A stretch of DNA of 64,000 bases, taken from contig MCFL01000015.1 of the NCBI GenBank assembly GCA_002102555.1, positions 186,001 to 250,000 of the forward strand, given 5' to 3'. This document shows positions 34,096 through 46,398 of this stretch, in pieces. Both the position numbers and the translations under genes were made by a program. Source of the DNA: Catenaria anguillulae PL171. Taxonomy: Eukaryota > Blastocladiomycota > Blastocladiomycetes > Blastocladiales > Catenariaceae. The notes under the pieces are model-generated. The model did no database searches. It was given only the letters and a program-made list of their open reading frames with translations, and had not been told where the DNA came from. Position 1 is the stretch's first letter. Each line of letters opens with the position of its first letter.

Positions 34096-34796
34096 TTAAT
34101 CCACAATCTCCATGGAATCCTTGTCCTCTTCCTCCTCAGCCGCATCGTCCTCGAGCTCGGGCATTTCTTCGTCATCGCTGTCGTCAATGTCGGGCGTGTC
34201 AATGTTGAACTGGGACATGTCGAATCCGCCGTTGAGGCCCATGCCACTACTCATGTCCATGGTCCCGGGCATGCCCATGCCTTGTTGCTCTTCCTCGTCA
34301 TCCTCATCCTCGTCCTTCCACCGCGCGAAATCCACCTTGAGCCACGAGGGCTTGCGCTTGTCGGCAAGCAAGCGGGGCCACCAGGGCGCGTCGGTATCGG
34401 CCTTGGCCAGCGTCAGGGTTACGAGGCGGGCGCCAATGTGGTAGGATGATTTCTGGTTGAGCAAGGCCATAAGAGAAAAAGAATGCGCGTGAGTGACTGG
34501 ACGGTAACGGGAGATGTGTAGGTTATCCCAGATGTAAGTACCTCGGGGTCAATCGGAGCGTAAAGATCGAGCTCGGCGCGGTACAGCTTTGAGTCGGTGC
34601 CGGTTGCAATGCCCTGGCCCTGTGCCTCGAACACGACCTTGTTCTTGTCAAGCTTGAACTTTGGGTTCTTGCAGTCGTGGACCTCGATCGAGAGCAGGAC
34701 AACGTTGGCACGTTGGGCCCACAGCACGTCCGGGTGGCGGGCAGTGGTGGCGCCGGCTGCGTGGGCGGTGGAGGGGGCAGTGGACGCGGCCATCAT
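34096..34796 (-). CDS. SBA1: Hsp90 co-chaperone p23/Sba1
   Basis: Two exons (34796-34542 and 34452-34096) give 203 residues. The CS/p23 beta-sandwich covers residues 20-130: HPDVLWAQRANVVLLSIEV, FEAQG, LYAPIDPE, and the diagnostic DAPWWPRLLADKRKPSWLKV followed by DFARWKDEDED. The tail is disordered, Met/Gly-rich then acidic, ending MEIVD, as in p23 proteins. p23 binds the N-domains of ATP-bound Hsp90 and stabilises the closed client complex. It is divergent to a DnaJ gene across 683 bp. Confidence 0.92.
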
Positions 34797-35479
34797 GTTT
34801 GTATATGTTGTGAAGGGTGTTGTCCTTACGGAAACAGAAATGGTTGCATGGGAGAGTGGTCGATATAGACGTAGTGCCGCTTGTTAGGAAACAGAACGCT
34901 GACAGCCGGGCTGTGGTTGAGCTTAAATGGGGCCAGCGAGACGCGCGAGACTGCCGAGAAGTTTGCACGGGTTGGTTGTGTGCCGATCCCTTCAAGTTCA
35001 TGCCCACCTGTCAACTCTCAACGGCCAGGCACCCTGAGCCAGGCAAAGCTTGTAACGTACGCCCACGGCCCGCCCATAACAAGCGCCATGGTCAAGACGT
35101 CAAGACGGTCTCCAGACGCTGCCGGCATGCCGGCAATGGGCTGGGCGATGGGAAACTCTTCTCACGAGCTCACGCTTTTGGTGAGACATGTAATCACGTG
35201 CGTGGGGGAGAAGATGCGAGAAGGATCGAGATCAGTCCCAACCCAAACGCGTCGGCTCCGTCTCGCTCGCGTTTTTGGGCGTTTCTGGAGGGAGACACAG
35301 AGTGGGTCAGCCTGAGGTCGCAGGGTACAAAAGCGCCTGAGGGTAGTGGCATGCCTGCCTTCTCTCTCCCGGATCACTTTCTGCCCGCTTCCCCAAACAT
35401 GAAGACTTGATTGCATGCATCATCCTCATTTGCCCAGCACAAGCAACTCTACCAACACCCAACACCATCACCAATCACC
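34797..35479. promoter_or_regulatory. Shared divergent promoter region of p23 and DnaJ
   Basis: 683 bp separate the start codons of two chaperone genes on opposite strands. No coding frame is credible. I looked for perfect heat-shock elements (three alternating GAA/TTC units) and did not see a convincing one. Confidence 0.4.
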
Positions 35480-36666
35480 ATGGGGCGAGACTACTACTCA
35501 ATTCTCGGCGTCTCCAAGACCGCCACAGACGACGACATCCGCAAGGTCCGTCCACACTGCTCCTTTTCATTGCTGCTCACCGTCATCTCTCACCACCCAA
35601 TGACTGTACATAGGCGTATCGCAAGGAAGCCCTCAAATGCCACCCGGACCGCAACCCAAGCGACGACGCCAAGGCCAAATTCCAAGCTCTCTCTGAAGCC
35701 TACGAGGTGCTGTCCGACTCCAACAAGCGCGCCATCTACGACCAGTACGGCGAAGCCGGACTCAAGGGCATGCCACCCGAGGGCGGCGCTGGCCCCGACA
35801 TGGCCGGCGGATTCCCGGGCGGATTTGCTGGCGCGTTCCCGGGCGGCGGCACTTTTCACTTTTCGAGCTCGTCCACAAACGGCATGCCCAGGGGCGCGGG
35901 AGGGTTCCGGCCGTCGGCAGCAGACGATATTTTTCGCCAGTTCTTTTCGCAGTTTGGTGGCGGAATGGGCGACGATGACGATGGCGGGTTTCCATTTGCG
36001 AGCATGGGAGGTATGGGAGGCATGGGCGGGATGCCGCGGGGATTCGGTGGCGGCGCCGCTGGCCGTGGCAGCGGCCACCCGTTTGCAGGCATGGGCGGGA
36101 TGGGCGGGATGGGAGGCATGGGTGGGATGGGAGGCGGCGCCAACGACACCGTCACTAGATCGCTCCCTGTCACGCTCGAGGACCTGTACAAGGGCACCAC
36201 CAAAAAGCTCAAGGTCACACGCAAGTCGCTGTCTGGCGCCTCGTCGGAAAAGATTCTGGAAATCAATATCAAGCCCGGGTGGAAGGCTGGAACAAAGATC
36301 AAGTTCAATGGCGAGGGCGACGACCTCCCCACGGGCGGCAAACAAAACATTGAGTTTGTGCTCGAGGAGAAGCCGCACGCAACGTTCAAGCGCGAGGGCG
36401 ATGATTTGGTCATGACGCTGACCCTGTCACTGGCCGAGGCACTCACTGGATTTTCAAGGACCATCAAGACGCTGGACGAGCGGACGTTGAGGATCAGTTC
36501 CGATGCCGTCACGGATCCCAACAAGGAGATGAAGTATCCGCGGGAAGGCATGCCAATTAGCAAGACGCCTGGGCAACGGGGAAGTCTAGTTGTCCGTTTC
36601 AAGGTCGAGTGGCCTCGCTCGTTGACCGAGAGCCAGAAGCAGGACTTGAAGAAGATTCTCGGTTGA
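35480..36666 (+). CDS. Class II DnaJ/Hsp40 co-chaperone (Sis1/DNAJB-type)
   Basis: Two exons (35480-35545, 35614-36666) give 372 residues. The J domain (residues 1-70) starts [15 protein letters not shown] and has the HPD triad in [11 protein letters not shown] Gly/Met/Phe-rich region with GMGGMGG repeats (about 36001-36140) follows. Two C-terminal beta-sandwich domains are recognisable from [32 protein letters not shown] and [14 protein letters not shown], and the protein ends with the short Sis1-like dimerisation helix. There is no zinc finger, hence class II. It stimulates Hsp70 ATPase and delivers clients. The first intron interrupts helix II of the J domain. Confidence 0.93.
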
Positions 36667-36865
36667 TGATTCAATGTGGATCGTAGCCGCAGTTGTTGTC
36701 TATTTGTTTATACCTCGCCGGGTTTTTTTTTTCCATCCCTTGTACAGTTCATTCGTCATAGTTCTTCATGTGTACCCACTCTCTTTTCAAGAATACAGTA
36801 TCACAGATTTTTGCTTGCTTCAATATCAAGTGCAAAGACAGTATTTCCATAAGCTTGTACAGTGT

Positions 36866-38367
36866 TCAGCCCGCAGCATGCAACGGCGCTATCGCCTCCT
36901 CGTCCTGCTGGTCGGCATCCGAATCAAGCTTCTTGCGTCCGCTTGCCACTGCCGCATCAATCCGCAATCGCAGTTGCGCTTTGACCGTATCGTAAACGCC
37001 AGTAATCTCGTGCTCCTTTTCCATCTCCTCAATGAGCGCCAGAGCCGCTTGCGCATCCGCCGCGGCCAAGTCGACGTACTTGAGGTTGGCGTAGCATTCG
37101 GAACGACCAACGAACGCTCTGAAGAAATTGTGGTGTCAGCATGTATGGCGAAGGCGATAGACCGACAGGATGTGAAAAACGCGTACCGATGGTTTTTTGG
37201 TGTCATGGCAAGCAGTGCAGAGTAGGCATCCACGGCAAGCAGCCATTGGCCATCGGACTGTAGCTTGATGGCCTTTTCTTCGAGCTTGACCGCTTCGGCG
37301 TTGGCGGGTCGCTGACGGCGCCGCGCCTCTTCCATTTGTGCGGCCCACTTTGCTATCCGATCGGGACAGGGTTGGGTCAGGCGCTGCTTGATGAATAGAA
37401 TAAGAAAGAAAGAGGATATCTGTACCATCCTGAGTTTCACGGGCAGCAGATACAAACTGACGCGGAGTAAACTTGATTTGAATCTCGCCGCGTTGGCGAG
37501 GGGTGGGTATCTCGGCTTCTTGTTGGTTGGTGGTTGGGTCGATTTGAGCGGGGATCGGGAGGCCTTGGTCTTGGTGCAGCTTGATTTGCTTGTATTTGGC
37601 ACGGAGCGCGAGGATTTCCTCATCGTCCTCGTCGCTGGATTCGTCATCACAGATGTGACTCTTGGTTGCCAGGGACCGATCTGGACCAGCTGGTTGAGGT
37701 TGATTGTCAATTGAGGGTTGTCCAGTCCCCTGAAGAATTGACCTTTCGGATTTTGCAGTCTCGACCCAGTCGAATACAGCATTCTGCCATTCAAGTCAAT
37801 ACAAGTGCTGTGAGTCGTTGATGCACTTCCTTGCCAAAATCAATCAAGCGAGTGTACCTCTGCTGTCTCCCGCTCAAGCTTCTTTGCGCTCTCCAACTTT
37901 TCCCTCTCTGCCTTTTCCACGTCCATCTGCTGCCTCACCAAATACCTCTGCTTTTCCCACTTTTCCTTTTCCCTCTGCTTCTTTGCCTCGTCCTGCCTCG
38001 CCAAATGCCTGGCCCTCGCATCGTCGCGTCGATCACGCAGTACACGGATGCGCTCTGCCCTGCTCATGCCCTCGGCGCCAGGTGGAACAAATTGGACGGT
38101 GTCCCACTCTGTTCCCGCATTGACCTTGGGCAGGGCAAGCACGAGCGTGCGCTGGTCGTCGTCGATGGTGCACGTGGCATTGGCGTCGTCGATCGGGTGG
38201 GCAAGGTCAAATTCAAAGAGGTGCGGTGCGTTGTATACCTTGACATACAAGTCGTTGGAGTAGACGTCGGCGGTTTTCGAGGTGATGAGCGTGGGCCATG
38301 TCACGGTCAGGTAAACGTGCGAAGGCGTCTGGCGGGTTGCAACGTTGTGGACTTGGATCAGGGGCAT
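36866..38367 (-). CDS. DNAAF4: Axonemal dynein assembly factor DNAAF4 (DYX1C1)
   Basis: Four exons (38367-37858, 37783-37454, 37386-37187, 37118-36866) give about 430 residues. The N-terminal CS domain includes YVKVYNAPHLFEFDL and PIDD. A Lys/Glu/Arg-rich coiled coil, an acidic DDESSDEDDEE patch and the family motif IQIKFTPRQF follow. The C-terminus forms TPR helices (EEKAIKLQSDGQWLLAVDAY, then RSECYANLKYVDLAAADAQA). DNAAF4 acts with Hsp90 and R2TP-type factors in cytoplasmic preassembly of flagellar dynein arms, so the organism should make motile flagella. The exon 2 end is uncertain: conserved-looking residues SAARETQ continue past the chosen donor, but no splice from there keeps the frame. 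A one-base deletion is the alternative. Confidence 0.82.
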
Positions 38368-38623
38368 GGTGTACAGTGCATTGGCTGACGGAATCGTGGA
38401 TGCATGAATGGCATGAGAAAGCGAACATTAAGCAAGGATGGAACGCTTGGCATTGACACCGTGGGAAATGATGGCACTACATAGCCGCGGGTTGGAGATC
38501 TTGTTTTCTAAACACATGCCCTTCGTTTTCCCACGTGCTCATTGCCATGTTTTAACTCTTCTCGATTGGTCGGGTGATGCACATGTCCATGTACACTGGA
38601 TGCAAAGTCAAAGCAAACCAATC
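38368..38623. promoter_or_regulatory. Divergent promoter of DNAAF4 and CYFIP
   Basis: Only 256 bp separate the two start codons on opposite strands, so regulatory sequence must be shared. No specific motif was identified. Confidence 0.4.
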
Positions 38624-41600
38624 ATGTCCACCACTGGAACCTCCTCTCCGCCGCCATCGTCGGCCAGCCTCTCGGCCACCACGGCCCTCGCAGCTGCCGA
38701 CACTCTGATCCGCACCGAGCTCTTTTCGGGGACGCGCACGTCAGCAACCGACGGCCGGTCCATCCAAGTCGAGCGCCCCGCTCTAGGACTAATCGACCTG
38801 CCCATCCACGCCTCTATTGGCGAGGGCGGATACTTTACCCGCGAAGCCGCTTGGATCACGGAACTCGACCGTATTCGCACCCAGGCAGCCTCATTCATCT
38901 CGCTCGTGTACGCGTACCGCGGATGCTTCAAGGCCGTGCCCACATTCAATGGCGCAAGCGGTAGTCCAACAAGTCCCGTGGATGGCAGCAGTTCCGAGCA
39001 GGCAAAGACGGACTACTACCGGCTAGTCGAAAAGATTGTCAAGCCCGAGGTTGCGAAAATGAAGCAACTCATGGAGTTTTACACGAGTGCCGCAACAGCC
39101 CTGTCAAACGTGTGCAAAGACGCTGCCGCCTCGCTCGCTGCCGGCCAACCACCAACCGAATCCTTGCTTGTGGCCATTGCATCCACAATGGACATGCTCA
39201 TGGTCCTCGACTCGCTCAAGAACGTCAAGACATCGCTCAACAACGACTTCACCCTCATCTTTCGCCGATCCCGCTCCATTTCCAAAACCCAGGGCGACGA
39301 CAAGGAAAACCAAATGCTTTACCTGTTTTTGGCCAACAAGGACGTGTTTCTTGGCGAACTCAAGAGCATGGCCGCAAAGGTTCCCAACATGGACGATCTG
39401 CTGTGGGAACTTGCAAGCGCCATGGCCGACCGGCTCGAAAGGGGCCATTGGGCGCATCCCAAGGAAAAGTACGCGCTCGTCAAGGCCGCCGCCTATGCCA
39501 TGGTAATGCTCGACCCCGTCATGTTGCCAAAGGCGCTTGCTGCAAAGCATTGGCGCACGGAACGCATTTCGCGCATGTTTCGCTTGTACCCCGTGCTGCC
39601 CCTGTATGGCGACTTGGCCGTCACAACTGCACAGTTGTTGCAGCGCACCGTTAATCAAAAGTGGGACATGTCGCCGTTGCCGACGTCAAAGGATGGCAAT
39701 GGCGCATTCGGCGCTGGTGGGGCCGCAGCAGCAGAGAGCGGCGAAGACTTGATTCCAATTGCAGAGACACGGGTCCAAGTTTCGGATTACTTGGCAAAGT
39801 TGGGGTTGGCGTTGGCCACTGTACGGAGAACAAAGGCCGACGATATGATTGATGCGCAGTGCAAGGACGTCTTTGACACACTTGTGGAGGGGGTGCAGTT
39901 GTTGAATCATTTGACGACGCTCGTGTTGGAAATGGTTTGGTTTTCCTGCTCCACCTTGAGTTGATTCCCATGCTGACATGACTCACCTCCGCACAATCTG
40001 CATTTGCACCCAATGACAGAATGCATTCAAGTATACCCACCCAACAAATCATTCCTCCAACCCAGACTGTCCCGAGACTGCCCTCAACTACGAAATGGCC
40101 ATCCGCTACAACTACTCCAAGATGAGCGGTTTGCCCTTGCCGAAGTCCTTTCGCTCCTCAAATCTCTCGAAGACAAGCTCCTGCGCGCGCACGTCGAGCT
40201 TGGTCCCGCCACCATCAAACACATTTCCTGCTTCATGAACACGATGCAGCAAATGTCGCTCACCAACATGGTCGCCTACACGACCAAAAAGAAGAAGCCC
40301 ACAATTCTCGCCATGCTCAAGTCGCTTGCTGAGCTTGTGGGGCCCAACATGCACACAAGCCAGTCCATCATGTACATGGCGCACGGCCTTGTCGAGTGGA
40401 TTCTCAAAGCATCGGCCATCAAGCCACCGGATTCATGAAGGACAAGGAGCTCAAGGATTCGCATGTGGCCGAGCTCCAGGCCATGCAGAATCAAATGTTT
40501 TGGATCCAGCAAGTCCATGCATTACCCGTCACGTTGCGCAAGACGGTCGACCTGAGCGAATTGTGGTACAAGGAGTTTTACCTAGAGCTGGCAAAGCAAA
40601 TCCAGTTTCCAATCGAAACGTCCTTGCCGTGGATCCTCATCAATACCATGCTGGACTCGAGCGCCGTGGACTTGACACATTCGCTGTTCCTACCCTTTTC
40701 GATCTACGACGATGCGGCCAACCGGGCGCTCCATGATCTCAAGATGCAGTATTGTATGATGAGATTGAGGCCGAGGCGAACTTGGCATTTGACTTGTTTT
40801 TGTACAAGTACAGTTCCAAGGTATTCAAAGCGTACAAGTGCCATGCGGCGGCAGAGTTGTTTGCCGTGCAGTACAAGGTCAAGCTGGACAAGACGATTGG
40901 ATTGGAGGCGCCATTCCATCACCACGAGTGGATCTTGAGTCATTACAAGACGGTTCATGTGCGTACCCTCTTTATCGCCTTCGCAAGGACCACCGGCGGC
41001 AGTGGGAACATATGTTGACATGTTTGCGCACAGATTCTCGGCCGTTGTATCCCGTTCACCCAAGTCCTCTCGCAAATGCTCAACATGGCCTTTCGTCAAT
41101 CCATGGAAGCCATTCTGTCGCGCTTTGAATCTTCCGACATTACGGGCGTGCTCGAAGTCGACCAGCTCTTGTGCATTCTGCGCCGAACCCACGAACTCCT
41201 CTCTCCACATCTGCCCGCTCTTGACGAATTGACCACATGCTGGCCGAAGTCGACGAAGCTACCGTGGGCCACGGCCGCCTGCTAACACACATTGCTGCCG
41301 AGCTGACACGCGATTTGCGCTCCAGTACTCGTACAATGGCATCACGGACCGGTTCGTGCGCAACCCGATTCCCATGGCCGAGCCGGGCGGCGCCGGCGCG
41401 GGCCGTGCAGCGACCAGGCAGCACAAGCACGAGTATTTGTATGGGACAAAGGCGCTGCATCAGGCATATTCGGCTCAGTTGGCGCCCTACTTGTTGTTTG
41501 TCGGTAAGCATCATTTCGATGCGATTATCAAGGTAGTCGGGAGCAGGTTACCGCTCTTGTTTTCCGAGATTGTGGATGCGTTTGAGGCCAGCGTATGTTT

Positions 41601-42871
41601 GAGACTTCAACTCTTTCGAACTCAGAGAACTCAAGCGTTGACATTATTCTGCTCAGCTTCGCGACAAGCTCACGCCATACTTGTGGGTGCTGAGCAAGGA
41701 GTTTCCAAATAATGTCAAGTTGCCCGGCTTGGATTACGGTGTCGTGGGAACGTTTGAATACTTTCAAGTGATTCTCAAGGCCTTGATTGCCTTCAAAGAT
41801 CTCACGACTGTGTTTCAAACACTTCGTGAGTTGGGCAACTTGTTTCTATGTGTGCGCTTCTTGGAGCAGTCAACCGTATGCCTCTTGTCCGTCCCTTCTC
41901 TTGAGGTAGCCGCATAACTGACGTGGCGATTTATTATTCCGCACACGTCCATGACGTAGGCGTCCTCGGATGTGCTCAACGCCTACCACCTCGCCAAATC
42001 CCGCGACATGGCCCAAGACTTGACCAAACTCTTCAACCTGCCTCCGATCACCGACCCAACCCATGCCCACCTGCTGTCGCCGCGCTCGGGCCATGCCCTG
42101 GCTCTCTGCAGCCAATTTCTCAACACACTTCACTCGATCGTCACCAACCTGTGCCCGCTGTGGTCCGAGGGACTGCCTGCCAGCACTTCGTACGACACAT
42201 CGCGCGAATTGTACCGCGTTGCGAGCTTCTTACAATTCTCGTTTTGCTCGGGGTCCAGCTACACCAAAGGGTTCACGTGCCGCGAAGTGTTTGGCGACAG
42301 TGTCCACTGGGCGCTGGGCCTGCTGCTGAGCTGGACACGGCAAATGGATGTTTTCATTGCGCTCGATTTCACATACCACGTGTGCTATGCAGGCAAAGTG
42401 CTGGGCATTCCCAACGGGCCCATTCCAACATTGCAGTCGGGAGTGGGACAAGGCGGTGGCGGGGCCGCGGGCGCGTTGCATACGAGTTTGGCGGATTTCA
42501 TTCACTTGGGCGAGTACTACAAGAGCGTCATGGTGCACATTGACCGGTACTACCGGTCTGTGGTCGGAAACGAGGTGTTGCAGCGGCAGCGGGATGAGGA
42601 GCTAGCAAGAGTCGCGCAAGAGGCAGAGGCGGCGGGGGCAGACCAGCAGGCGTCGGGGATTATCGGCGGGATGGCTGGATTGACCATCATTACCAGCGCC
42701 GATGGCCAGCAGCAAGGCCCTGCATCGCCTGGGTCGGCGGCGTCGCCGACACATTCGCGCAGTCCGTATGGAGACAAGCGCTTGTCGACCGTGATTGCCG
42801 TGCATGAGATTGTGCCGCCGCAGGATATGCGCAGGAGTACCGTTTATGACAGTACTGGGTTTGCTTCGTGA
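38624..42871 (+). CDS. CYFIP: CYFIP/Sra1/PIR121 subunit of the SCAR/WAVE complex (frame-interrupted assembly)
   Basis: Five exons (38624-39934, 40020-40958, 41034-41592, 41657-41875, 41960-42871) span a protein of about 1,340 residues, close to family size. Exon 1 is intact, with YRGCFKAVPTF and RLYPVLPLYGDL. Later landmarks are DCPETALNYEMAIRYNYSK, ELWYKEFYLELAKQIQFPIE, YDEIEAEANLAFDLF, FESSDITGVLEVDQLL, YNGITDRFVRNPIPM and VFGDSVHWALG. CYFIP binds active Rac1 and holds SCAR/WAVE inactive until signalled, controlling Arp2/3 actin nucleation. Homology changes frame near 40122, 40420, 40747, 41232 and 41300, each time consistent with one missing base. Splice sites are normal. I read these as consensus errors, with pseudogenisation less likely. 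Confidence 0.85.
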
Positions 42872-43303
42872 CGCGAGGCCAGGCACTGGGAAATGGAGCT
42901 CGAGGCGGAGTGTGGGAGGGCGGTTCGAGTTTCCCGTGTAAGTGTTTGTTCCCAATATATGTCACTGATGTGAGTTTTCGTTGTACTTGATGTCAAAAAC
43001 ATTATTAGTCGAGGTTTGCTGTTGAAGCCACATTGATGCTCAAAGGCTCCTCCCGTTCGCATTGATGTTGAGACAATCCAGAGAATGCTCTTCGGGTTTG
43101 TTGCTGTCTGCTAAAATATACCCATCAACATGCAGACGCCTACGAATTTGGGTGCCTATTCCCAGAAGATGTGGTCATGGCAAAAGTTTACCAAACAATA
43201 CAAGTGGATTTGCAAAACTGACACAAACGGCTTGTCCTCGTCATCCTCCCGTCCTCTACCGCTACATTTCATTGTCCCTCCCCGAACCGCTCATCTGCAA
43301 CCC
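42872..43303. other. Convergent 3' intergenic region
   Basis: About 430 bp between the CYFIP and SPX-RING stop codons. No gene seen. Confidence 0.4.
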
Positions 43304-45526
43304 TTACCGAAGCGAAGTGACGGCCCACTCGACATCCTCCCTCGAACACTTTTCCGCAAACTCCCTGCGCTTCTGCTTGACCTCGCTCGGGAACCATGCC
43401 TTCAAATCTTTCCCCAACTTGACATCCTCGGCCTTTGCCAGCTCAGCATTCACATTATGGTAATGAATGCCCGTATCCTCGCGGCACATGGGGCAATGCA
43501 TGGTGGCATAGGGCGAGTGTGGGTCCGAGGGCGATTGCCGCTTGGCGGCAAATGGGTACCGCTGGAGGAACACGCGCGGCGGGAGCGACAGGGATTGTGC
43601 GGGGACAGAGTCGGGAAGGTCACGCGGGTTGGTCGGGATGGCAGCGAGCATGGTCAGATTGTAGGCACAGGGGTAGCAGAGCGAGTGTGAGCATGTGGGC
43701 AGGCGGACGGGTGGGTACATGACGCCCATCTATAAACATCGGACATGTTGTATGTGTGAGTATGGCAAGCTAACCAAAGTGAAAAAATTGACGTACCACA
43801 CGGACATGCATAGGTATCCAGCAACGGCGTCACATGCTCCAACGTTCCCGTCAACTCACTGAGCAATGTGCTTGACAAGTGAGCGCCGCGCTGCAACATG
43901 ACCGTGTGACTCGCGTTGAGCGATCGAGCGCCTCCTTTGAGGAAGCATGGTCCGCTTGGCATGCTTTTTCAGAATCTTGCGCACGGCGGTCGCATTCAGA
44001 TCCACAAATCGGTTGAGCCCAAGCAGCTGAGCATTGAGATGCAAAAACTGCTGATACACGGGCAGACTGCGCTTGTCATGGAATCCGGCGTTGGTGCAAG
44101 ATGCAGGGCGCGGAGTAGCGACGAAAGAGCAGTGGGCTGTTTGCCCGCCGAGGGCGACGACGGAACCAATTGTGCCGTGTGCACTGACAAATTCTCGAAA
44201 TTGAACCCAGGCTGGTCGAGCGCCTGCCCAACGGCGCGCTGGAACTTGTCCAAGTTGGCCGCCACCTCGGCAACTGATTTGGGTTTGCGCGTGATGGTCA
44301 TGAACATGTCTGCGTCGAGCCAGGCCTTGATGATGCCGCGCCACCGTTTGTGGTCCCGGCATGTTGGCTTGGTGAGCTCGGCAATGGCCTTGACCACGTC
44401 GTTGAGCTCGGAATGGAACGAGTCGGCAATGTGCCGTTGTTGAAAGTCGGACACGTTTTGTACGGCCGTCGTCAGGTATTCGAAAAAGTGGGCGTCCGAG
44501 GGAAGAGACACGGTGAGTGCGCTGGGATCAACAAGGCAAAGTATTGGTGAGAATGGGTAATGTCGCAGGGTTGCTCACTCAAAAAAATTTTGGTAGGCAT
44601 GTGTACCCGTCGTCTGTTTGCTGGCAGTGCAAGGGTTTGAGAATAGGCATGAAGCGTTCACGAGCGTCGTCATCGAGGGTAATGACCAGCTTGGACTCAA
44701 AAGCTGGGTGAGGTGCAGATGTGAGCGGGTCGCCAATTTCCGACAGAGGAGTGCTACCCGTGGGCCCAGCCTCTGAGCTTTCTGCTGGTGTCACCTCGAT
44801 GGTCGGAACTCGTTCAAGGGCAATCGGCGGCGGTGGTGGCGACAATGCGCGGTCACAGTCGGGCTCGGCAAGGGCAGTCGTGGACACAATTGCCGCCGAC
44901 TCGTGGGTGGGAACCGTTGGCGAGCATGTCCGGGTCGGTGAGGTAGGCGAAGCAAGAGTTGAATCGAGTGTGGGTGTGTGCGAGGTGACAATGTACGAGA
45001 CCTTGGGTCTGCTTCCTCGCCGGGTGCGTGGAGGCGGCAATAAGGACTCTCCTGCTGAGGAGGATGGCCGTGGTGGCGGCGACCGACTGCGGTCCCGAGC
45101 GTCAGCAGCAGAGGCTGTGTCGTCTGGCTCGCCATCTTCGGCCTCGGACTCTGAAATGACAATGGTAGGGACGGCTTCGGGGTTGCAGCTGGAGCCGGGG
45201 GCGGACCCAGTGCCACTATCGACGTCGGAATCCGAGTCTGCGGCAGGGTTTGCGCTGGGAGGAAGCTTCTGGCCCTTGAGCAGGGCCTTTGCGAGATCCG
45301 AGTGGGTCAGACTGGCCACGGCGTCCTTTGAGATGGGGATGGAGGGGTCGGCCTCGGTGCGCTCGAGGAGCAGCTCGCGGAGGACCTCTGGCGTGAGGCC
45401 GCGGTCGTGCATCTCGCGGACAATGCCCTTGAGGAGCTTCTTCATAGTCTTGTAGGACAGCAGGGCGGCGCGGTAGTCGTCGGGCAGCGACGTGGCCTCG
45501 GTTTCGAGGGTGTGGCCGAATTTCAT
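43304..45526 (-). CDS. SPX-RING E3 ubiquitin ligase-like protein (frame-interrupted)
   Basis: Exons 45526-44607, 44521-43797 and 43729-43304. The N-terminus MKFGHTLETEA plus YKTMKKLLKGI is the first SPX helix pair. A long Ser/Pro/Asp-rich insert (about residues 75-290) separates it from the SPX core: VSLPSDAHFFEYL, then LGLNRFVDLNATAVRKILKKHAK, whose Lys cluster binds inositol polyphosphates. The C-terminus is a RING: PVRLPTCSHSLCYPC and later HCPMCRE. SPX-RING proteins such as plant NLA and fission yeast Pqr1 ubiquitinate phosphate transporters. Frames break near 44100 and 43950-43800. The latter reduces the first RING pair to C-P-C, so one or more missing bases are likely. Confidence 0.72.
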
Positions 45527-46398
45527 GATGGATATTGGACGAGTAAGTGGAGTCTGCCAAAGGAATGGTGCGATGCATGCATTTGTTGCCGGGAGACAGT
45601 GAAGATACAGATAAGTACTTGGGCCAAAGAGCGGAATGAAGTAGGAAGTAAGTACTTACTGTTGAGTGAGCAGTTCACGTTCGAGTCAATGGCTGAAATT
45701 GTCTCTCCTCGTTCACAAATGGACGACTCGAAAAGGGCGAGAATTCCAAGAGAGAAGTCGAAGGTGGCGGCGTACGGAATCCTACTGAAATATTTATTAA
45801 ATGACAGGCGTTGTGTTGGACCCATGCTGGCCAGGTCAAACCGAAAGTATCGGGCAGACCGGCAGAGGCGGGCGGCGCACACTTTTTGGAGTATTTATAA
45901 TTCTTTGACAATCATGGGATCTGTTCCCACTGTCACTGTCACAGCAGCAGTCGGCCGCCGCATGACGAACGGACTTGTCCTCCTGCGCCGTGCGCAGCTC
46001 GAGGATTAAGATTTGGCCCACAGCACGTTGGCGCAACTCGGGCAGTTCTCGAACGGCCGGTCCAGTAATGTACACAGTACGAAGGTTGCGTCCCTATACT
46101 ATTGTGCAAAACTTGCGCAGAAACATTGATCACGAGGCCGCCTTTCCGAGATGCGGCCACTGCTGCTGTGTGGAAATGAAATTAATCACATGAGGCGGAC
46201 ATCTAATCATTCTCATTCGAATGAGTTTCGCGAGCTTTGCGCAATGGATATTTCTGGATGCCGGTCATTGATGGGAACACACACGGACACAATCGACAGG
46301 GGGCAGATGACTCCCTGTTGTGACGCGGCTCGGCCCCTTGAGAGTTGAGACAAGGCACTGTCTCGCACCTCATCCCTCGGCGTGGAGCGCAGGTATAG
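45527..46398. other. Intergenic region upstream of SPX-RING gene
   Basis: About 870 bp containing the 3' flank of the hexosaminidase gene and the promoter of the SPX-RING gene. A plus-strand frame crossing the SPX start (45407-46009) has no family features. Confidence 0.4.

Noticed and set aside
34797-35479. Heat-shock element in the chaperone promoter
   Set aside because: Only isolated GAA or TTC units were seen, not three properly spaced alternating units.
38624-42871. CYFIP as a pseudogene
   Set aside because: All five frame breaks are of the one-missing-base kind, splice sites are intact, protein conservation continues on both sides, and the same error type affects GPI and others nearby.
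45407-46009. Plus-strand frame of 200 codons crossing the SPX-RING start
   Set aside because: Overlaps the conserved SPX N-terminus on minus; no recognised motif.
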